Below the pieces are notes generated by a model. The model had not been told where the DNA came from. It searched no databases and saw nothing but the letters and a program-made list of their open reading frames with translations. A program made the translations under genes and the position numbers. Below are positions 1 to 7,568 of a stretch of DNA of 64,000 bases, in pieces. Positions within the stretch are counted from its first letter, which is position 1. Each line of letters begins with the position of its first letter. The stretch comes from an uncultured Ectothiorhodospiraceae bacterium. GTDB lineage: Bacteria; Pseudomonadota; Gammaproteobacteria; UBA9214. Location of the stretch: positions 41,755 through 105,754 of the forward strand of contig CAMYJI010000001.1 in the NCBI GenBank assembly GCA_947258545.1, read 5' to 3'.

Positions 1-1
1 G

Positions 2-709
2 ACCGGTAACAACAGCGACTGGTCCTTCGGCGCCGGCGTGCGGGTTGGCTGGCTGGGCGAGGTACATCCGAACGTGACTCTGGGAGCCTCGGTTTCTAGC
101 AAGCTCTACATGAGCGAATTCGATGACTATGCCGAGCTGTTTGCCGAGCAGGGTGACTTCGATATCCCGGCCAATTTCACCCTGGGTGCGACTTTCCAGG
201 CCACGCCCAGGCTGAAGATTTCATTAGATTACCAGCGTATTCTCTATGAAGGGGTAAATTCGATTTCCAATGCCGGCCCTATCTTTAACGCCTTGGCAGG
301 TCAACCGACTCCACCGAGTTTTGATGTCTCAGTCCCGGGAGGCGGGCCTGATAGTGAGTGGCTTGGCAGGGATGATGGGATGGGCTTCGGCTGGGAAGAC
401 ATCAACATCTACCGGCTGGCCGCAGAGTATGCGCATAGTGGGCAGTGGATATTCCGTGCCGGCTTTGCCTGGAACGATCAACCGATCCCGGACAGCCAGG
501 TGTTGTTCAACTTCCTGGCACCGGCCGTCATCGAGAAGCATGCCACGGTCGGTTTTACCTACCGTCCAGACAAGCAGAGCGAATGGAGCTTCGCCTACAT
601 GCGCGCCTTCAGCGAGGAAGTTAAAACATCTCAGGCGGCATTTGGTATCCCGGGAGCCATCGAGATGGACCAGAACTCGGTTGACGTGGGCTACACCTAC
701 AAGTTCTGA
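2..709 (+). CDS. FadL/OMPP1-type outer membrane transport protein, C-terminal part
   Basis: The open frame enters from the left edge, so the N-terminus, signal peptide and true start are missing; about 235 residues are present. The visible part has alternating amphipathic beta-strands and stretches typical of the OMPP1/FadL/TodX family, such as the run around TLGATFQATPRLKISLDYQR, and it ends in ...VGYTYKF, a C-terminal aromatic residue as used by the BAM machinery for outer membrane beta-barrels. FadL-family porins carry long-chain fatty acids or other hydrophobic compounds across the outer membrane; the substrate here cannot be read from the fragment. A strong intrinsic terminator follows 24 bases after the stop, so this is the last gene of its transcript. 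Family assignment is confident, substrate unknown. Confidence 0.85.
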   Translation, partial: TGNNSDWSFGAGVRVGWLGEVHPNVTLGASVSSKLYMSEFDDYAELFAEQGDFDIPANFTLGATFQATPRLKISLDYQRILYEGVNSISNAGPIFNALAGQPTPPSFDVSVPGGGPDSEWLGRDDGMGFGWEDINIYRLAAEYAHSGQWIFRAGFAWNDQPIPDSQVLFNFLAPAVIEKHATVGFTYRPDKQSEWSFAYMRAFSEEVKTSQAAFGIPGAIEMDQNSVDVGYTYKF

Positions 710-732
710 TTCATTTTACAAGTGTTAGACAG

Positions 733-758
733 AAAGGCCGCGGAAACGCGGCCCTTTT
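733..758 (+). terminator. Rho-independent terminator after the FadL-type gene
   Basis: A perfect 7-bp GC-rich stem (GGCCGCG at 736-742 with CGCGGCC at 747-753) closes a GAAA loop and is followed by C and four T. Three A precede it. It directly follows the stop codon at 709. Confidence 0.9.
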
Positions 759-774
759 AATGACAATCGGGAGA

Positions 775-1055
775 TGCATGGTAAGAAGTAAGAAGTGAAG
801 AGTAAGAAGGGTGGAGAGATAATCTGCCTTTCACGACTCATGCTTCATGTTTTGTTATTTCCGTGTGCTTCCGTGGCTAATACCCAGTCGTCAATCGTGC
901 TTGTGAAGCGCTCCTACATTTCACATTTCACCCTTCACGTCTCACGCAATTTTCTTTCCGTGTCCTTCCGTGGATTCCGTGGCCAGTCTTTGGTGCGCAC
1001 GGCGCACCCTACAAACTGAAATTTACATATCACGTTTCACATCTCACGTTCTTTA
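775..1055. repeat. Non-coding stretch of degenerate short repeats
   Basis: No credible gene lies between the terminator and the response regulator. The stretch begins with purine-rich units of the GTAAGAAGT/GAAGAGTAAG type (780-812) and continues with many copies of a TTTCAC/TCACG word (for example around 826, 918-945 and 1026-1052). It includes two copies of a TTTCCGTG.(C/T)TTCCGTGG word (868-885 and 955-972) and a GGTGCGCACGGCGCACC palindrome (991-1007). Short open frames across it are low-complexity translations of these repeats. It looks like a composite of dispersed intergenic repeats rather than a regulatory region. Confidence 0.6.
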
Positions 1056-1616
1056 TCATTCCTTCACCGGTCGCTTGGCGAGCTTGCGCTGCAGGGTGCG
1101 GCGGTGCATCTTAAGGGCGCGGGCTGCGGCGGAGATATTCCCGTTGTGTTCCATCAGTACCTTTTGCAGATGTTCCCATTCCAGGCGCTTGACCGACAGC
1201 GGTTGTTCTGACGGTGCGATTGAGGCGTCACCGGCCTCGCGATGCAGCGCAGCCACGACCTCGTCGGCGTTCGCGGGCTTGGTCAGGTAATGAATGGCGC
1301 CCAGCTTGATGGCCTCAACGGCCGTGGCAACGCTGGCATAGCCTGTCAGCATGATGATGCGCGTATTTTCGTCGAGAGCGACCAGCTGCTTCACCAGTTC
1401 CAGGCCGGACTCGGGACCGATGCGCAGATCCACCACGGCATATTCCGGTTCCTGTGTCTGGGCAATCTGCAGGGCGGAGTCCAGATCATAGGCAGTATGG
1501 ACAATATAATTACGTTTGGTTAGAGCATCGCCAAGCACCGCGCAATAGACCTCGTCGTCATCAACCAGCAGCAGGGACGGATTTTCTGCCGCTGCAGAAA
1601 TGTTTTCCATCGTCAT
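1056..1616 (-). CDS. regA: RegA/PrrA/ActR-type redox response regulator
   Basis: A 186-residue two-domain regulator. An N-terminal receiver domain (about residues 14-125) carries the acidic pocket DDDE at 19-22, the predicted phospho-acceptor Asp63 in VVDLR, and Lys in LTKPA. The C-terminus is a Fis-type helix-turn-helix (about 150-182, NGNISAAARALKMHRRTLQR). This short receiver plus Fis-HTH layout without an AAA+ domain is typical of the RegA/PrrA/ActR/RoxR family, which controls photosynthesis, respiration, carbon and nitrogen fixation genes in response to redox state. The start overlaps the stop of the kinase gene by four bases (ATGA), so the two are translationally coupled; a second ATG two codons downstream (1610) is also possible. 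Targets cannot be deduced here. Confidence 0.9.
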   Translation of the reverse strand: MTMENISAAAENPSLLLVDDDEVYCAVLGDALTKRNYIVHTAYDLDSALQIAQTQEPEYAVVDLRIGPESGLELVKQLVALDENTRIIMLTGYASVATAVEAIKLGAIHYLTKPANADEVVAALHREAGDASIAPSEQPLSVKRLEWEHLQKVLMEHNGNISAAARALKMHRRTLQRKLAKRPVKE

Positions 1617-2899
1617 GCTGTTTCAGCCGGTGTTTTCAACAGGGGGAGGGCGATCCGGGTCAGGGTGCCACCACTATCCCGGTTTCTGAATGAAAGCGTG
1701 CCGCCCAGGCGTTCGATGGTCGCATACGCCAGGTAGAGTCCGACACCCATGCCTTCGTTTTTTGTGGTCACGGGTGACTTGCCCAGTTGATCGTGCACGT
1801 CCTGTTCCAGGCCCGGGCCATGGTCGTAAACATCGAGTACCAGAGTGGAGGATGAGCATGTGGCTTCGAGCTGTATGTTCTCGGGAGAGACATCTGCCGC
1901 ATTGTTAAGTATGCAGATCAATGCCTGGGTGAGAGTGCGTTCGGCAATCAGGTCGCAGTCGGGGTTGATTTTGTCAGACTCAAAACCGAGTCTGGCTCCC
2001 GGGCGCTGGGCCTGCCACTCCGATATGACCTGTTGCAGGTAGTCGCCTACCGGCATGAGGTGCCCGGACTCGGCCCGGTTGGCGCCGGCGGATGCTGAAA
2101 TGACGGACAAGGCTTCCTTGCAGCGGTCGATCTGCTGCCGGATGATCCCGAGTTTTTTCTGCAGGTCCCTGTCTGACGGGCCGGCATGTTCCTGTTCGAG
2201 TTCCGCGGTCAGGATGGCCATGGTGCCCAGGGGTGTGCCCAGCTCGTGTGCCGCGCCGGCTGCCAGCGTGCCCAGGGCGACCAGTTGTTCATTCTGCAGG
2301 GCCTGCTCACGTGCCTCGCCCAGCCTGCGGTCACGCTCGCGCAGGCTGTGCGCCATGCCGACAATCAACACAGCGACAAAGCCGGCGCTCATGACAAAAC
2401 CCAGCCACATGCCGAACACATGCATCTCGAAACCGCCGTCGTGATGCATGCCGCCATGCGGCAGAGGGACGTTGTAAAACAGCAGTGCGGAGTAACAGGC
2501 CACTGTCAGGGCCGCCATGATCCAGGTGTAGATCCGTGGCAGGATGGTCGCGGCGATGATCAGCGGCAACAGGAAAAACCACACGAAGGGATTGGTGGCG
2601 CCACCTGTGTAATAGAACACCGCCGTGATGCCGGCCACATCCAGCAGCATCTGGATAAACAACTCTGTGTCCGTGACCGCCTGCGCTGTCCGGAAGCGCA
2701 GCAATGTCAGCACATTCAGGCCGATCAGCAGGCAGATAACCACCACCAGCTGGCGCTGTGGCAGGGCCAGGGTGTAGACACCCGTCGCCAGTACGGTTCC
2801 CGCGATGATCGCCAGGATGGTGATATTGCGCAGCAGAAACAGCCGCTGCAGGTTGCGGCGGGCAACGTCGTCGGATGTTTGTGCAGTGATGGTGTGCAT
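1613..2899 (-). CDS. regB: RegB/PrrB-type redox sensor histidine kinase
   Basis: A 428-residue membrane kinase with about six N-terminal transmembrane helices (roughly residues 25-185), an HisKA region with phospho-acceptor His218 in AAHELGTPLGTM, and an ATPase domain with a GMGVGLYLA G-box. Two RegB hallmarks are visible: GGATNPF at 99-105, matching the GGxxNPF quinone-binding loop, and Cys260 in QQIDRCKEAL, at the position of the redox-active cysteine of RegB. In the known system oxidised quinone and cysteine oxidation inhibit the kinase. It is first in a two-gene operon with the response regulator. A His/Met-rich loop (HGGMHHDGGFEMH, 148-160) between transmembrane helices is unusual and might touch metal. 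Confidence 0.92.
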   Translation of the reverse strand: MHTITAQTSDDVARRNLQRLFLLRNITILAIIAGTVLATGVYTLALPQRQLVVVICLLIGLNVLTLLRFRTAQAVTDTELFIQMLLDVAGITAVFYYTGGATNPFVWFFLLPLIIAATILPRIYTWIMAALTVACYSALLFYNVPLPHGGMHHDGGFEMHVFGMWLGFVMSAGFVAVLIVGMAHSLRERDRRLGEAREQALQNEQLVALGTLAAGAAHELGTPLGTMAILTAELEQEHAGPSDRDLQKKLGIIRQQIDRCKEALSVISASAGANRAESGHLMPVGDYLQQVISEWQAQRPGARLGFESDKINPDCDLIAERTLTQALICILNNAADVSPENIQLEATCSSSTLVLDVYDHGPGLEQDVHDQLGKSPVTTKNEGMGVGLYLAYATIERLGGTLSFRNRDSGGTLTRIALPLLKTPAETA

Positions 2900-2901
2900 G
2901 A

Positions 2902-3084
2902 GTGAATGATGCAGCGAGCCGCTCGCCGCGGCAACCGGTGCGACACTATGTCACATGGTGTCCGGCCCTGTTTGCAGGTATCCTGCTTACTGTCCTGTTA
3001 CACCATGGATTGGTGCTGCAAGCCATGGAGCCGGTATTGACAGGACACTTCCAGGCGGTGGCAGGTTGTCCGGGCTGCTATTAA
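2902..3084 (+). CDS. Possible small membrane protein, doubtful
   Basis: A 60-codon frame beginning with GTG three bases beyond the regB start codon and divergent from it. It has one hydrophobic segment (about residues 22-41) and ends in CPGCY, so it could be a small membrane protein with a thiol pair. Against it are the GTG start with no clear ribosome binding site, and its position within the regB upstream region. I do not recognise a family. It is kept at low confidence because it precedes a co-oriented outer-membrane-type gene. Confidence 0.22.
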   Translation: MNDAASRSPRQPVRHYVTWCPALFAGILLTVLLHHGLVLQAMEPVLTGHFQAVAGCPGCY

Positions 3085-3090
3085 TTTGAA

Positions 3091-3181
3091 GCTATCGGCA
3101 TCAATCCACTGACCGTGCCGGGTTTCGTGTACGCGATAGCTAAAACCATACACCATTCAACGTGGTACTAACACGAAACCC
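3091..3181 (+). promoter_or_regulatory. Interleaved stem-loops in the leader of the gene at 3184
   Basis: Two perfect inverted repeats interleave. Arm A is 3091-3097 (GCTATCG) with 3134-3140 (CGATAGC). Arm B is the 11-bp 3120-3130 (GGGTTTCGTGT) with 3171-3181 (ACACGAAACCC). Because B starts inside the loop of A and closes beyond it, the RNA could form a pseudoknot or two competing structures. The last base of arm B is three bases before the ATG at 3184, so pairing would cover the ribosome binding site. No known riboswitch class is recognised. Confidence 0.4.
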
Positions 3182-3183
3182 TT

Positions 3184-4221
3184 ATGATCATTAATCGTGT
3201 CGCTGCCGCCTGTTCCCTTGTCCTGACGGTTGTAACCAGCAATCCATTGGCAGCAGACCTGCACCTGCAACACGAGATGGTGCATAACCTTCATTTCGGT
3301 CATGAACCCGTCGGGGTGATGGGCGCGCATATCCATCATGAAGGTAACTGGATGTTTTCCTACCGCTGGATGCGCATGGAAATGGAAGGCAACCGGGCGG
3401 GTACGGAGCGGCTGAGTGCGGGTGAGATTCTCAGACAGGGCTACAGCGTGGTGCCCGAAAGAATGGACATGGATATGCACATGTTCGGTGCCATGTACGG
3501 CGTCAGTGACGACCTGTCCCTGATGTTGATGCTGCCCTGGCTCGATTTGGAGATGGAGCATGTCACCGGGATGGGCAGCCGCTTCTCAACAGCGGCGGAA
3601 GGAGTCGGCGACGTCACGGTCAGTGCGCTCTATCGTCTCGGCCAGTGGGGCAGGCATCAACTGCACCTGAACGCCGGACTGGGGCTGCCGACCGGTTCCA
3701 TCGATGAGCGGGACGACACGCCGATGGGGACGGATCAGCACCTGCCGTACCCGATGCAGACCGGCTCCGGTACCTATGACATCCTCCCTGGTATCACTTG
3801 GCTTGGCGAAGTCGCACGCCTGTCCTTGGGCGCGCAGGCGCTGGCCACGATCCGGCTGGGCGAGAATGACAATGACTATACCCTGGGCGACCGTTACCGT
3901 CTGACGGCCTGGGTGTCGCACCAGGGGACCTTGGGCTGGGGTGTCTCGCTGCGTCTCGATGCGCAGTGGTGGGATGACATCGAGGGTCGGGACAGCAAGC
4001 TGGCGCCGATGATGGTCACGATGGTGCCGTCTGCAGACCCGGATTTGCGTGGCGGTGAGCGGCTTGAGCTGCTTCTGGGGCTGGGTTTTTCTCCGGCTGA
4101 CGGTGCCTTCAAGGGGCATCGGCTGGCGGCCGAGTGGGGCAGTTCCCTGCACCAGGATCTGAACGGGCCACAACTGGAAACCGACTGGACACTGACGCTC
4201 GGCTGGCAGTATCCCCTCTGA
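3184..4221 (+). CDS. Met/His-rich outer-membrane-type transporter (phenol_MetA_deg-like)
   Basis: A 345-residue exported protein. Residues 1-24 are a signal peptide ending in NPLAA. The rest reads as a beta-barrel of the kind annotated as transporter or MetA-pathway protein (PF13557-like), with alternating strands such as HQLHLNAGLGLPTGS and a conserved end TLTLGWQYPL. The first 120 residues are strikingly rich in Met and His (for example MDMDMHMFGAM and MRMEME), a bias seen in proteins that meet copper or other soft metals. Similar Met-rich barrels occur near copper-resistance genes, but no such gene is beside this one. It stands alone between divergent regBA and a strong terminator. Metal involvement is inference; barrel assignment is fairly sure. 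Confidence 0.6.
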   Translation: MIINRVAAACSLVLTVVTSNPLAADLHLQHEMVHNLHFGHEPVGVMGAHIHHEGNWMFSYRWMRMEMEGNRAGTERLSAGEILRQGYSVVPERMDMDMHMFGAMYGVSDDLSLMLMLPWLDLEMEHVTGMGSRFSTAAEGVGDVTVSALYRLGQWGRHQLHLNAGLGLPTGSIDERDDTPMGTDQHLPYPMQTGSGTYDILPGITWLGEVARLSLGAQALATIRLGENDNDYTLGDRYRLTAWVSHQGTLGWGVSLRLDAQWWDDIEGRDSKLAPMMVTMVPSADPDLRGGERLELLLGLGFSPADGAFKGHRLAAEWGSSLHQDLNGPQLETDWTLTLGWQYPL

Positions 4222-4298
4222 GCTGGGACAGCTGCGACATTATGCCGCATTCCCACGCGCTGGCCGATGCGTTAATCTGATTGCCGCAGTGTTTTGAT

Positions 4299-4353
4299 AA
4301 GGCGGTATATCGGCCCCCCCTACCAATCTCCCTCTTCGATATACCGCCTTTTT
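4299..4353. terminator. Long-stem intrinsic terminator
   Basis: A perfect 14-bp stem (AAGGCGGTATATCG at 4299-4312 with CGATATACCGCCTT at 4337-4350) encloses a 24-base pyrimidine-rich loop and continues into a run of T. It lies 78 bases after the gene ending at 4221. The rest of the gap to 4587 is non-coding. Confidence 0.85.
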
Positions 4354-4587
4354 ACTCCGTCGGCCCTGCTGATCACGGGCGCGCCCCTGTGACGTTCCTC
4401 GCTCGATCCTAGCCTGGACCCCTGGTCATATCACCCGGCCGGGTGATTCTGTTTGCCCCGATGCGGTGGCGTCGATCACCTGAATTCGGTCGATTTAAAT
4501 GGAGAAACTCCTGATAATATTTTATAGTCTCAATGCCTTATAAGAGACACCCTGGCGAGTAACGGGTTCTTTACACGGATAAAGATC
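4354..4587. promoter_or_regulatory. Upstream region of the LysR-type gene
   Basis: This non-coding stretch holds an AT-rich patch (4513-4546) with nested inverted repeats: GTCTC at 4527-4531 with GAGAC at 4544-4548, and the palindrome CTTATAAG at 4537-4544. LysR regulators usually bind T-N11-A type dyads near their own promoters, so this is a plausible autoregulatory site; it has not been matched to a known box. Confidence 0.35.
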
Positions 4588-5496
4588 ATGGCTGACCGCA
4601 GATTACAGGTTTTTCACACCGTCGCCCGCCTGCTGAGCTTCACCAAGGCGGCGGAGAGCCTGCATATGACCCAGCCTGCGGTGACCTTCCAGGTCCGCCA
4701 GCTCGAGGAATATTTCAATACCCGCCTGTTTGATCGCACCCATAACCGGATCAGCCTGACCGAGGCGGGCAAGCGGGTCTACGAGTTTGCCGACCGTATC
4801 TTCAAACTCTATGCCGAGATGGAGAATGCCGTCCGTGACATGACCGGGGAGATCAGCGGTGTCCTGATTATCGGCGCGAGCACCACCATCGCCGAGTACA
4901 TGCTCCCTGCGCTGCTGGGGGACTTCAAGAAGAAATATCCGGATATCAATGTCCACCTCAAGGTGTCCAATTCCGATGGCATCGTGCACATGGTCGAGAA
5001 CAACGACATCGACCTGGGCGTGGTCGAAGCCCCGGTCATGAACAAGAACCTGGTGGTGGAGGAGTGTCGCAAGGATCGCCTGGTCGCGATTGTTTCACCG
5101 ACGCACTCGTTGGCGAAAAAACAGAAGGTCATGATGCCCGAGTTGCTGGAGGCGGCGTATATCGATCGCGAAGAGGGCTCGGGCACCCGCGAAGTCATTC
5201 TGGAATACCTCGCCGACCTGGGTATGAATGCGACCGACGTGCATGTCTCCATGGAGCTGGGCAGCCCCGAAGCCATCAAGGGGGCGGTGGAGGCGGGCAT
5301 GGGCGTCTCCATCGTATCCGAGGTGACCATTCACAAGGAATTGCAGCTTGGCACTCTGGTCGCGCTGGAGCTGGACCCGCCACTCGAACGGCCATTCTCG
5401 TTCGTGCACCAGAAGCAGAAATTCCGCCAGCGTGCCATGGATGAACTGCTCGACTTTGCCCGTGCCTATTGCCTGTCGCATCAGGATGACTCTTGA
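4588..5496 (+). CDS. LysR-family transcriptional regulator (CysL/YeiE/CbbR-like)
   Basis: A 302-residue LysR-type regulator. Residues 1-60 are the winged HTH with the family signature (SFTKAAESLHMTQPAVTFQV), followed by a linker helix and a periplasmic-binding-protein-like effector domain (about 90-295). The effector domain includes the stretch EEGSGTREVI, characteristic of the CysL/YeiE/CbbR subgroup, which governs sulfite/sulfur metabolism or carbon fixation in relatives. No divergent target gene is present; the upstream side is a terminator. The downstream 126-residue protein and permease are co-oriented but unlikely targets. Family call is firm, the ligand and regulon are unknown. Confidence 0.9.
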   Translation: MADRRLQVFHTVARLLSFTKAAESLHMTQPAVTFQVRQLEEYFNTRLFDRTHNRISLTEAGKRVYEFADRIFKLYAEMENAVRDMTGEISGVLIIGASTTIAEYMLPALLGDFKKKYPDINVHLKVSNSDGIVHMVENNDIDLGVVEAPVMNKNLVVEECRKDRLVAIVSPTHSLAKKQKVMMPELLEAAYIDREEGSGTREVILEYLADLGMNATDVHVSMELGSPEAIKGAVEAGMGVSIVSEVTIHKELQLGTLVALELDPPLERPFSFVHQKQKFRQRAMDELLDFARAYCLSHQDDS

Positions 5497-5542
5497 ATCA
5501 GCCGGTTACACCGTGGCCTGAAGCCACATCTGGCTCGCTGCA

Positions 5543-5923
5543 GTGACGTCGACCGACCAACAATTGATGGAAATCTACCGACGGCTCGAACCCGGTGACC
5601 GGGAAACCCTGCTGGCGTTCGCGGAGTTTCTCGGGCAGCGCGTCACGGATCCCGCGCCACGTGCAGGCGGCGGAAAGAGCGCGCCGGTGGCGATCCCCGA
5701 TCCCCTCGCGATTGAACGGCCGGCACAGGAATCCGTGGTAGCCGGGCTGAAACGGCTGTCAAAGACCTATCCAATGCTGGATAAAAGCGAGATGCTCGGC
5801 GCCACATCGGACCTCGTTGCGACCCATATCATGCAGGGCACCGCGGCGGGGGAGGTAATCGATATCCTGGAAGAGATCTTCCGGGAACACTACCAGCAAC
5901 AAAAAGAGGGCCGGGACTCCTGA
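5543..5923 (+). CDS. Conserved hypothetical protein ahead of the AI-2E permease
   Basis: A 126-residue soluble protein starting with GTG; no ATG is available near the frame start. The N-terminal half (LMEIYRRLEPGDRETLLAFAEFL) and C-terminal half (GEVIDILEEIFREHYQQQ) are helical and acidic, joined by a proline/glycine-rich linker (about 37-60). No catalytic motif is visible and I do not recognise a named family. It ends three bases before the permease gene and is probably co-transcribed with it. The good coding character and tight spacing support a real gene. Confidence 0.7.
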   Translation: MTSTDQQLMEIYRRLEPGDRETLLAFAEFLGQRVTDPAPRAGGGKSAPVAIPDPLAIERPAQESVVAGLKRLSKTYPMLDKSEMLGATSDLVATHIMQGTAAGEVIDILEEIFREHYQQQKEGRDS

Positions 5924-5926
5924 GTC

Positions 5927-7021
5927 ATGAATATCCTGCGTGAATGGTACCAACGGCATTTTTCCGACCCGCAGGTCGTCATCCTTGCGGCGATATTGAT
6001 TGCCGGTCTGGTGGTGATCATCACCCTGGGCAATATGCTGGTGCCGGTGCTGGTGGGCGTGGTGATAGCCTACCTGCTGGACGGGGTGGTCGAAAAATGC
6101 ACCAACCTCGGCGCACCGCGTATCTCAGCCGTAGTGCTGGTGTTTATCATGTTCATCTCCTTCCTGGTGTTTGCTATGTTCTGGATGGTGCCGCGGCTGT
6201 CGTCCCAGCTGACACAGCTGGTACAGCAGTTGCCGGTTATGATGGGGCACGGGCAGGAGGCTTTGCTGCACCTGCCGGAGAAATACCCGAACCTGTTCAC
6301 CGAGCAGCAGGTCAATGAACTGATCCAGGCGATCCGTTCCGAAATCACGGCCATGGGCCAGCGCCTGCTGTCCATGTCGGTGGCCTCGGTCATTACACTG
6401 ATTACCCTGATTGTGTACATCATCCTGGTGCCGGTGCTGGCGTTCTTCTTTCTCAAGGACAAGCACCGTATCCTGGCCTGGTTCAGCAAGCGCCTGCCCA
6501 CCGAGCGCCGCCTGGCCGACCAGGTCTGGCATGACGTCAACCTGCAGGTTGCCAATTACGTGCGCGGCAAGGTCTGGGAGATCGTGATCGTCGGCGCTGT
6601 GTCCTTCGCAACCTTTATCTTCATGGGGCTGCAGTATGCCCTGTTGCTGGCCACCATGGTGGGCTTGTCGGTGATCATCCCCTACATCGGTGCCGCGGTC
6701 GTGACGGTGCCGATCGCCATCATTGCCTATTTCCAGTGGGGCTGGGGTGCGGACCTGGCCTGGGTAGTGGTCGCCTACGGGGTGATCCAGGCGATTGACG
6801 GGAACCTGCTGGTTCCGCTGCTGTTCTCCGAGGTCGTCGACCTGCACCCGGTGGCCATCATCATTGCCGTGCTGGTGTTCGGCGGGGTATGGGGGTTCTG
6901 GGGGGTGTTTTTCGCGATACCGCTGGCCACCCTGGTGCAGGCGGTGCTTAACGCCTGGCCGCGCAAGCACAAGGAGCCTGCGCCGCCCGCGGAAGATTCA
7001 GTCCAGGAACCGGCTGGCTGA
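5927..7021 (+). CDS. perM: AI-2E/PerM-family membrane protein
   Basis: A 364-residue polytopic membrane protein of the AI-2E transporter (TqsA/PerM) family. Hydrophobic segments occur at about residues 18-50, 62-82, 155-180, 215-250 and 260-340, with a polar extracytoplasmic stretch near 85-150. The conserved C-terminal signature (DGNLLVPLLFSEVVDLHP and GGVWGFWGVFFAIPLATL) is present. Members have been linked to autoinducer-2 export or to sodium/proton antiport; which applies here is not known. It sits four bases after the small upstream gene and close to bcp and gcvR on the opposite strand. Function beyond family is uncertain. Confidence 0.88.
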   Translation: MNILREWYQRHFSDPQVVILAAILIAGLVVIITLGNMLVPVLVGVVIAYLLDGVVEKCTNLGAPRISAVVLVFIMFISFLVFAMFWMVPRLSSQLTQLVQQLPVMMGHGQEALLHLPEKYPNLFTEQQVNELIQAIRSEITAMGQRLLSMSVASVITLITLIVYIILVPVLAFFFLKDKHRILAWFSKRLPTERRLADQVWHDVNLQVANYVRGKVWEIVIVGAVSFATFIFMGLQYALLLATMVGLSVIIPYIGAAVVTVPIAIIAYFQWGWGADLAWVVVAYGVIQAIDGNLLVPLLFSEVVDLHPVAIIIAVLVFGGVWGFWGVFFAIPLATLVQAVLNAWPRKHKEPAPPAEDSVQEPAG

Positions 7022-7073
7022 GCCACTGGTTCCATCCGGACAACAGGCGCGGAACAGCGCCACCCGGTCCGGG

Positions 7074-7541
7074 TTACAGTTCCTTGATGGCCTCCAGCAC
7101 CTCGTCGACGTGGCCCTTGACCTTGACCTTGCGCCATTCCCTGCGCAGGACGCCCTTGCCGTCAATCAGAAAGGTGCTGCGTTCGATGCCCATGACCTTG
7201 CGGCCATACATGTTCTTCTCCTTGATGACATCAAATAACTTGCAGGCCTTTTCGTCGGCGTCGGAGAGCAGTTCAAATGGAAAGCCCTGCTTGGTCTTGA
7301 AGTTTTCGTGTGACTTGATGCTGTCGCGAGAGATGCCCAGTACCGCTGTATTGCGGCGCCGGAACTTGTTGATCTGGTCGCGGAAGTCCTGGCCTTCCAG
7401 GGTGCAGCCCGAGGTGTTGTCCTTTGGGTAGAAATACACGACCACGTTCTTTCCCTTGAAGTCCGCTAACGACAGGGTCTGGTCGCCCGTCGCGGGCAGA
7501 CTGAAATCGGGTACTTTCTTGCCTGTGCTGATCTTGCTCAT
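7074..7541 (-). CDS. bcp: Thioredoxin-dependent peroxiredoxin, Bcp/PrxQ type
   Basis: A 155-residue thioredoxin-fold peroxidase that reduces hydroperoxides. The peroxidatic cysteine is Cys46 in PKDNTSGCT, satisfying the PxxxTxxC motif although the usual TPGC is TSGC here. The resolving cysteine found five residues later in E. coli Bcp is absent (Gln51); the only other cysteine is Cys99, so it probably works as a 1-Cys enzyme or uses an unusual partner. It follows gcvR with a 27-base gap in the same direction, the same pairing as in E. coli, which supports orthology. Confidence 0.93.
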   Translation of the reverse strand: MSKISTGKKVPDFSLPATGDQTLSLADFKGKNVVVYFYPKDNTSGCTLEGQDFRDQINKFRRRNTAVLGISRDSIKSHENFKTKQGFPFELLSDADEKACKLFDVIKEKNMYGRKVMGIERSTFLIDGKGVLRREWRKVKVKGHVDEVLEAIKEL

Positions 7542-7568
7542 GATCCTGGTATCGTCCTCAGGGTCCGC

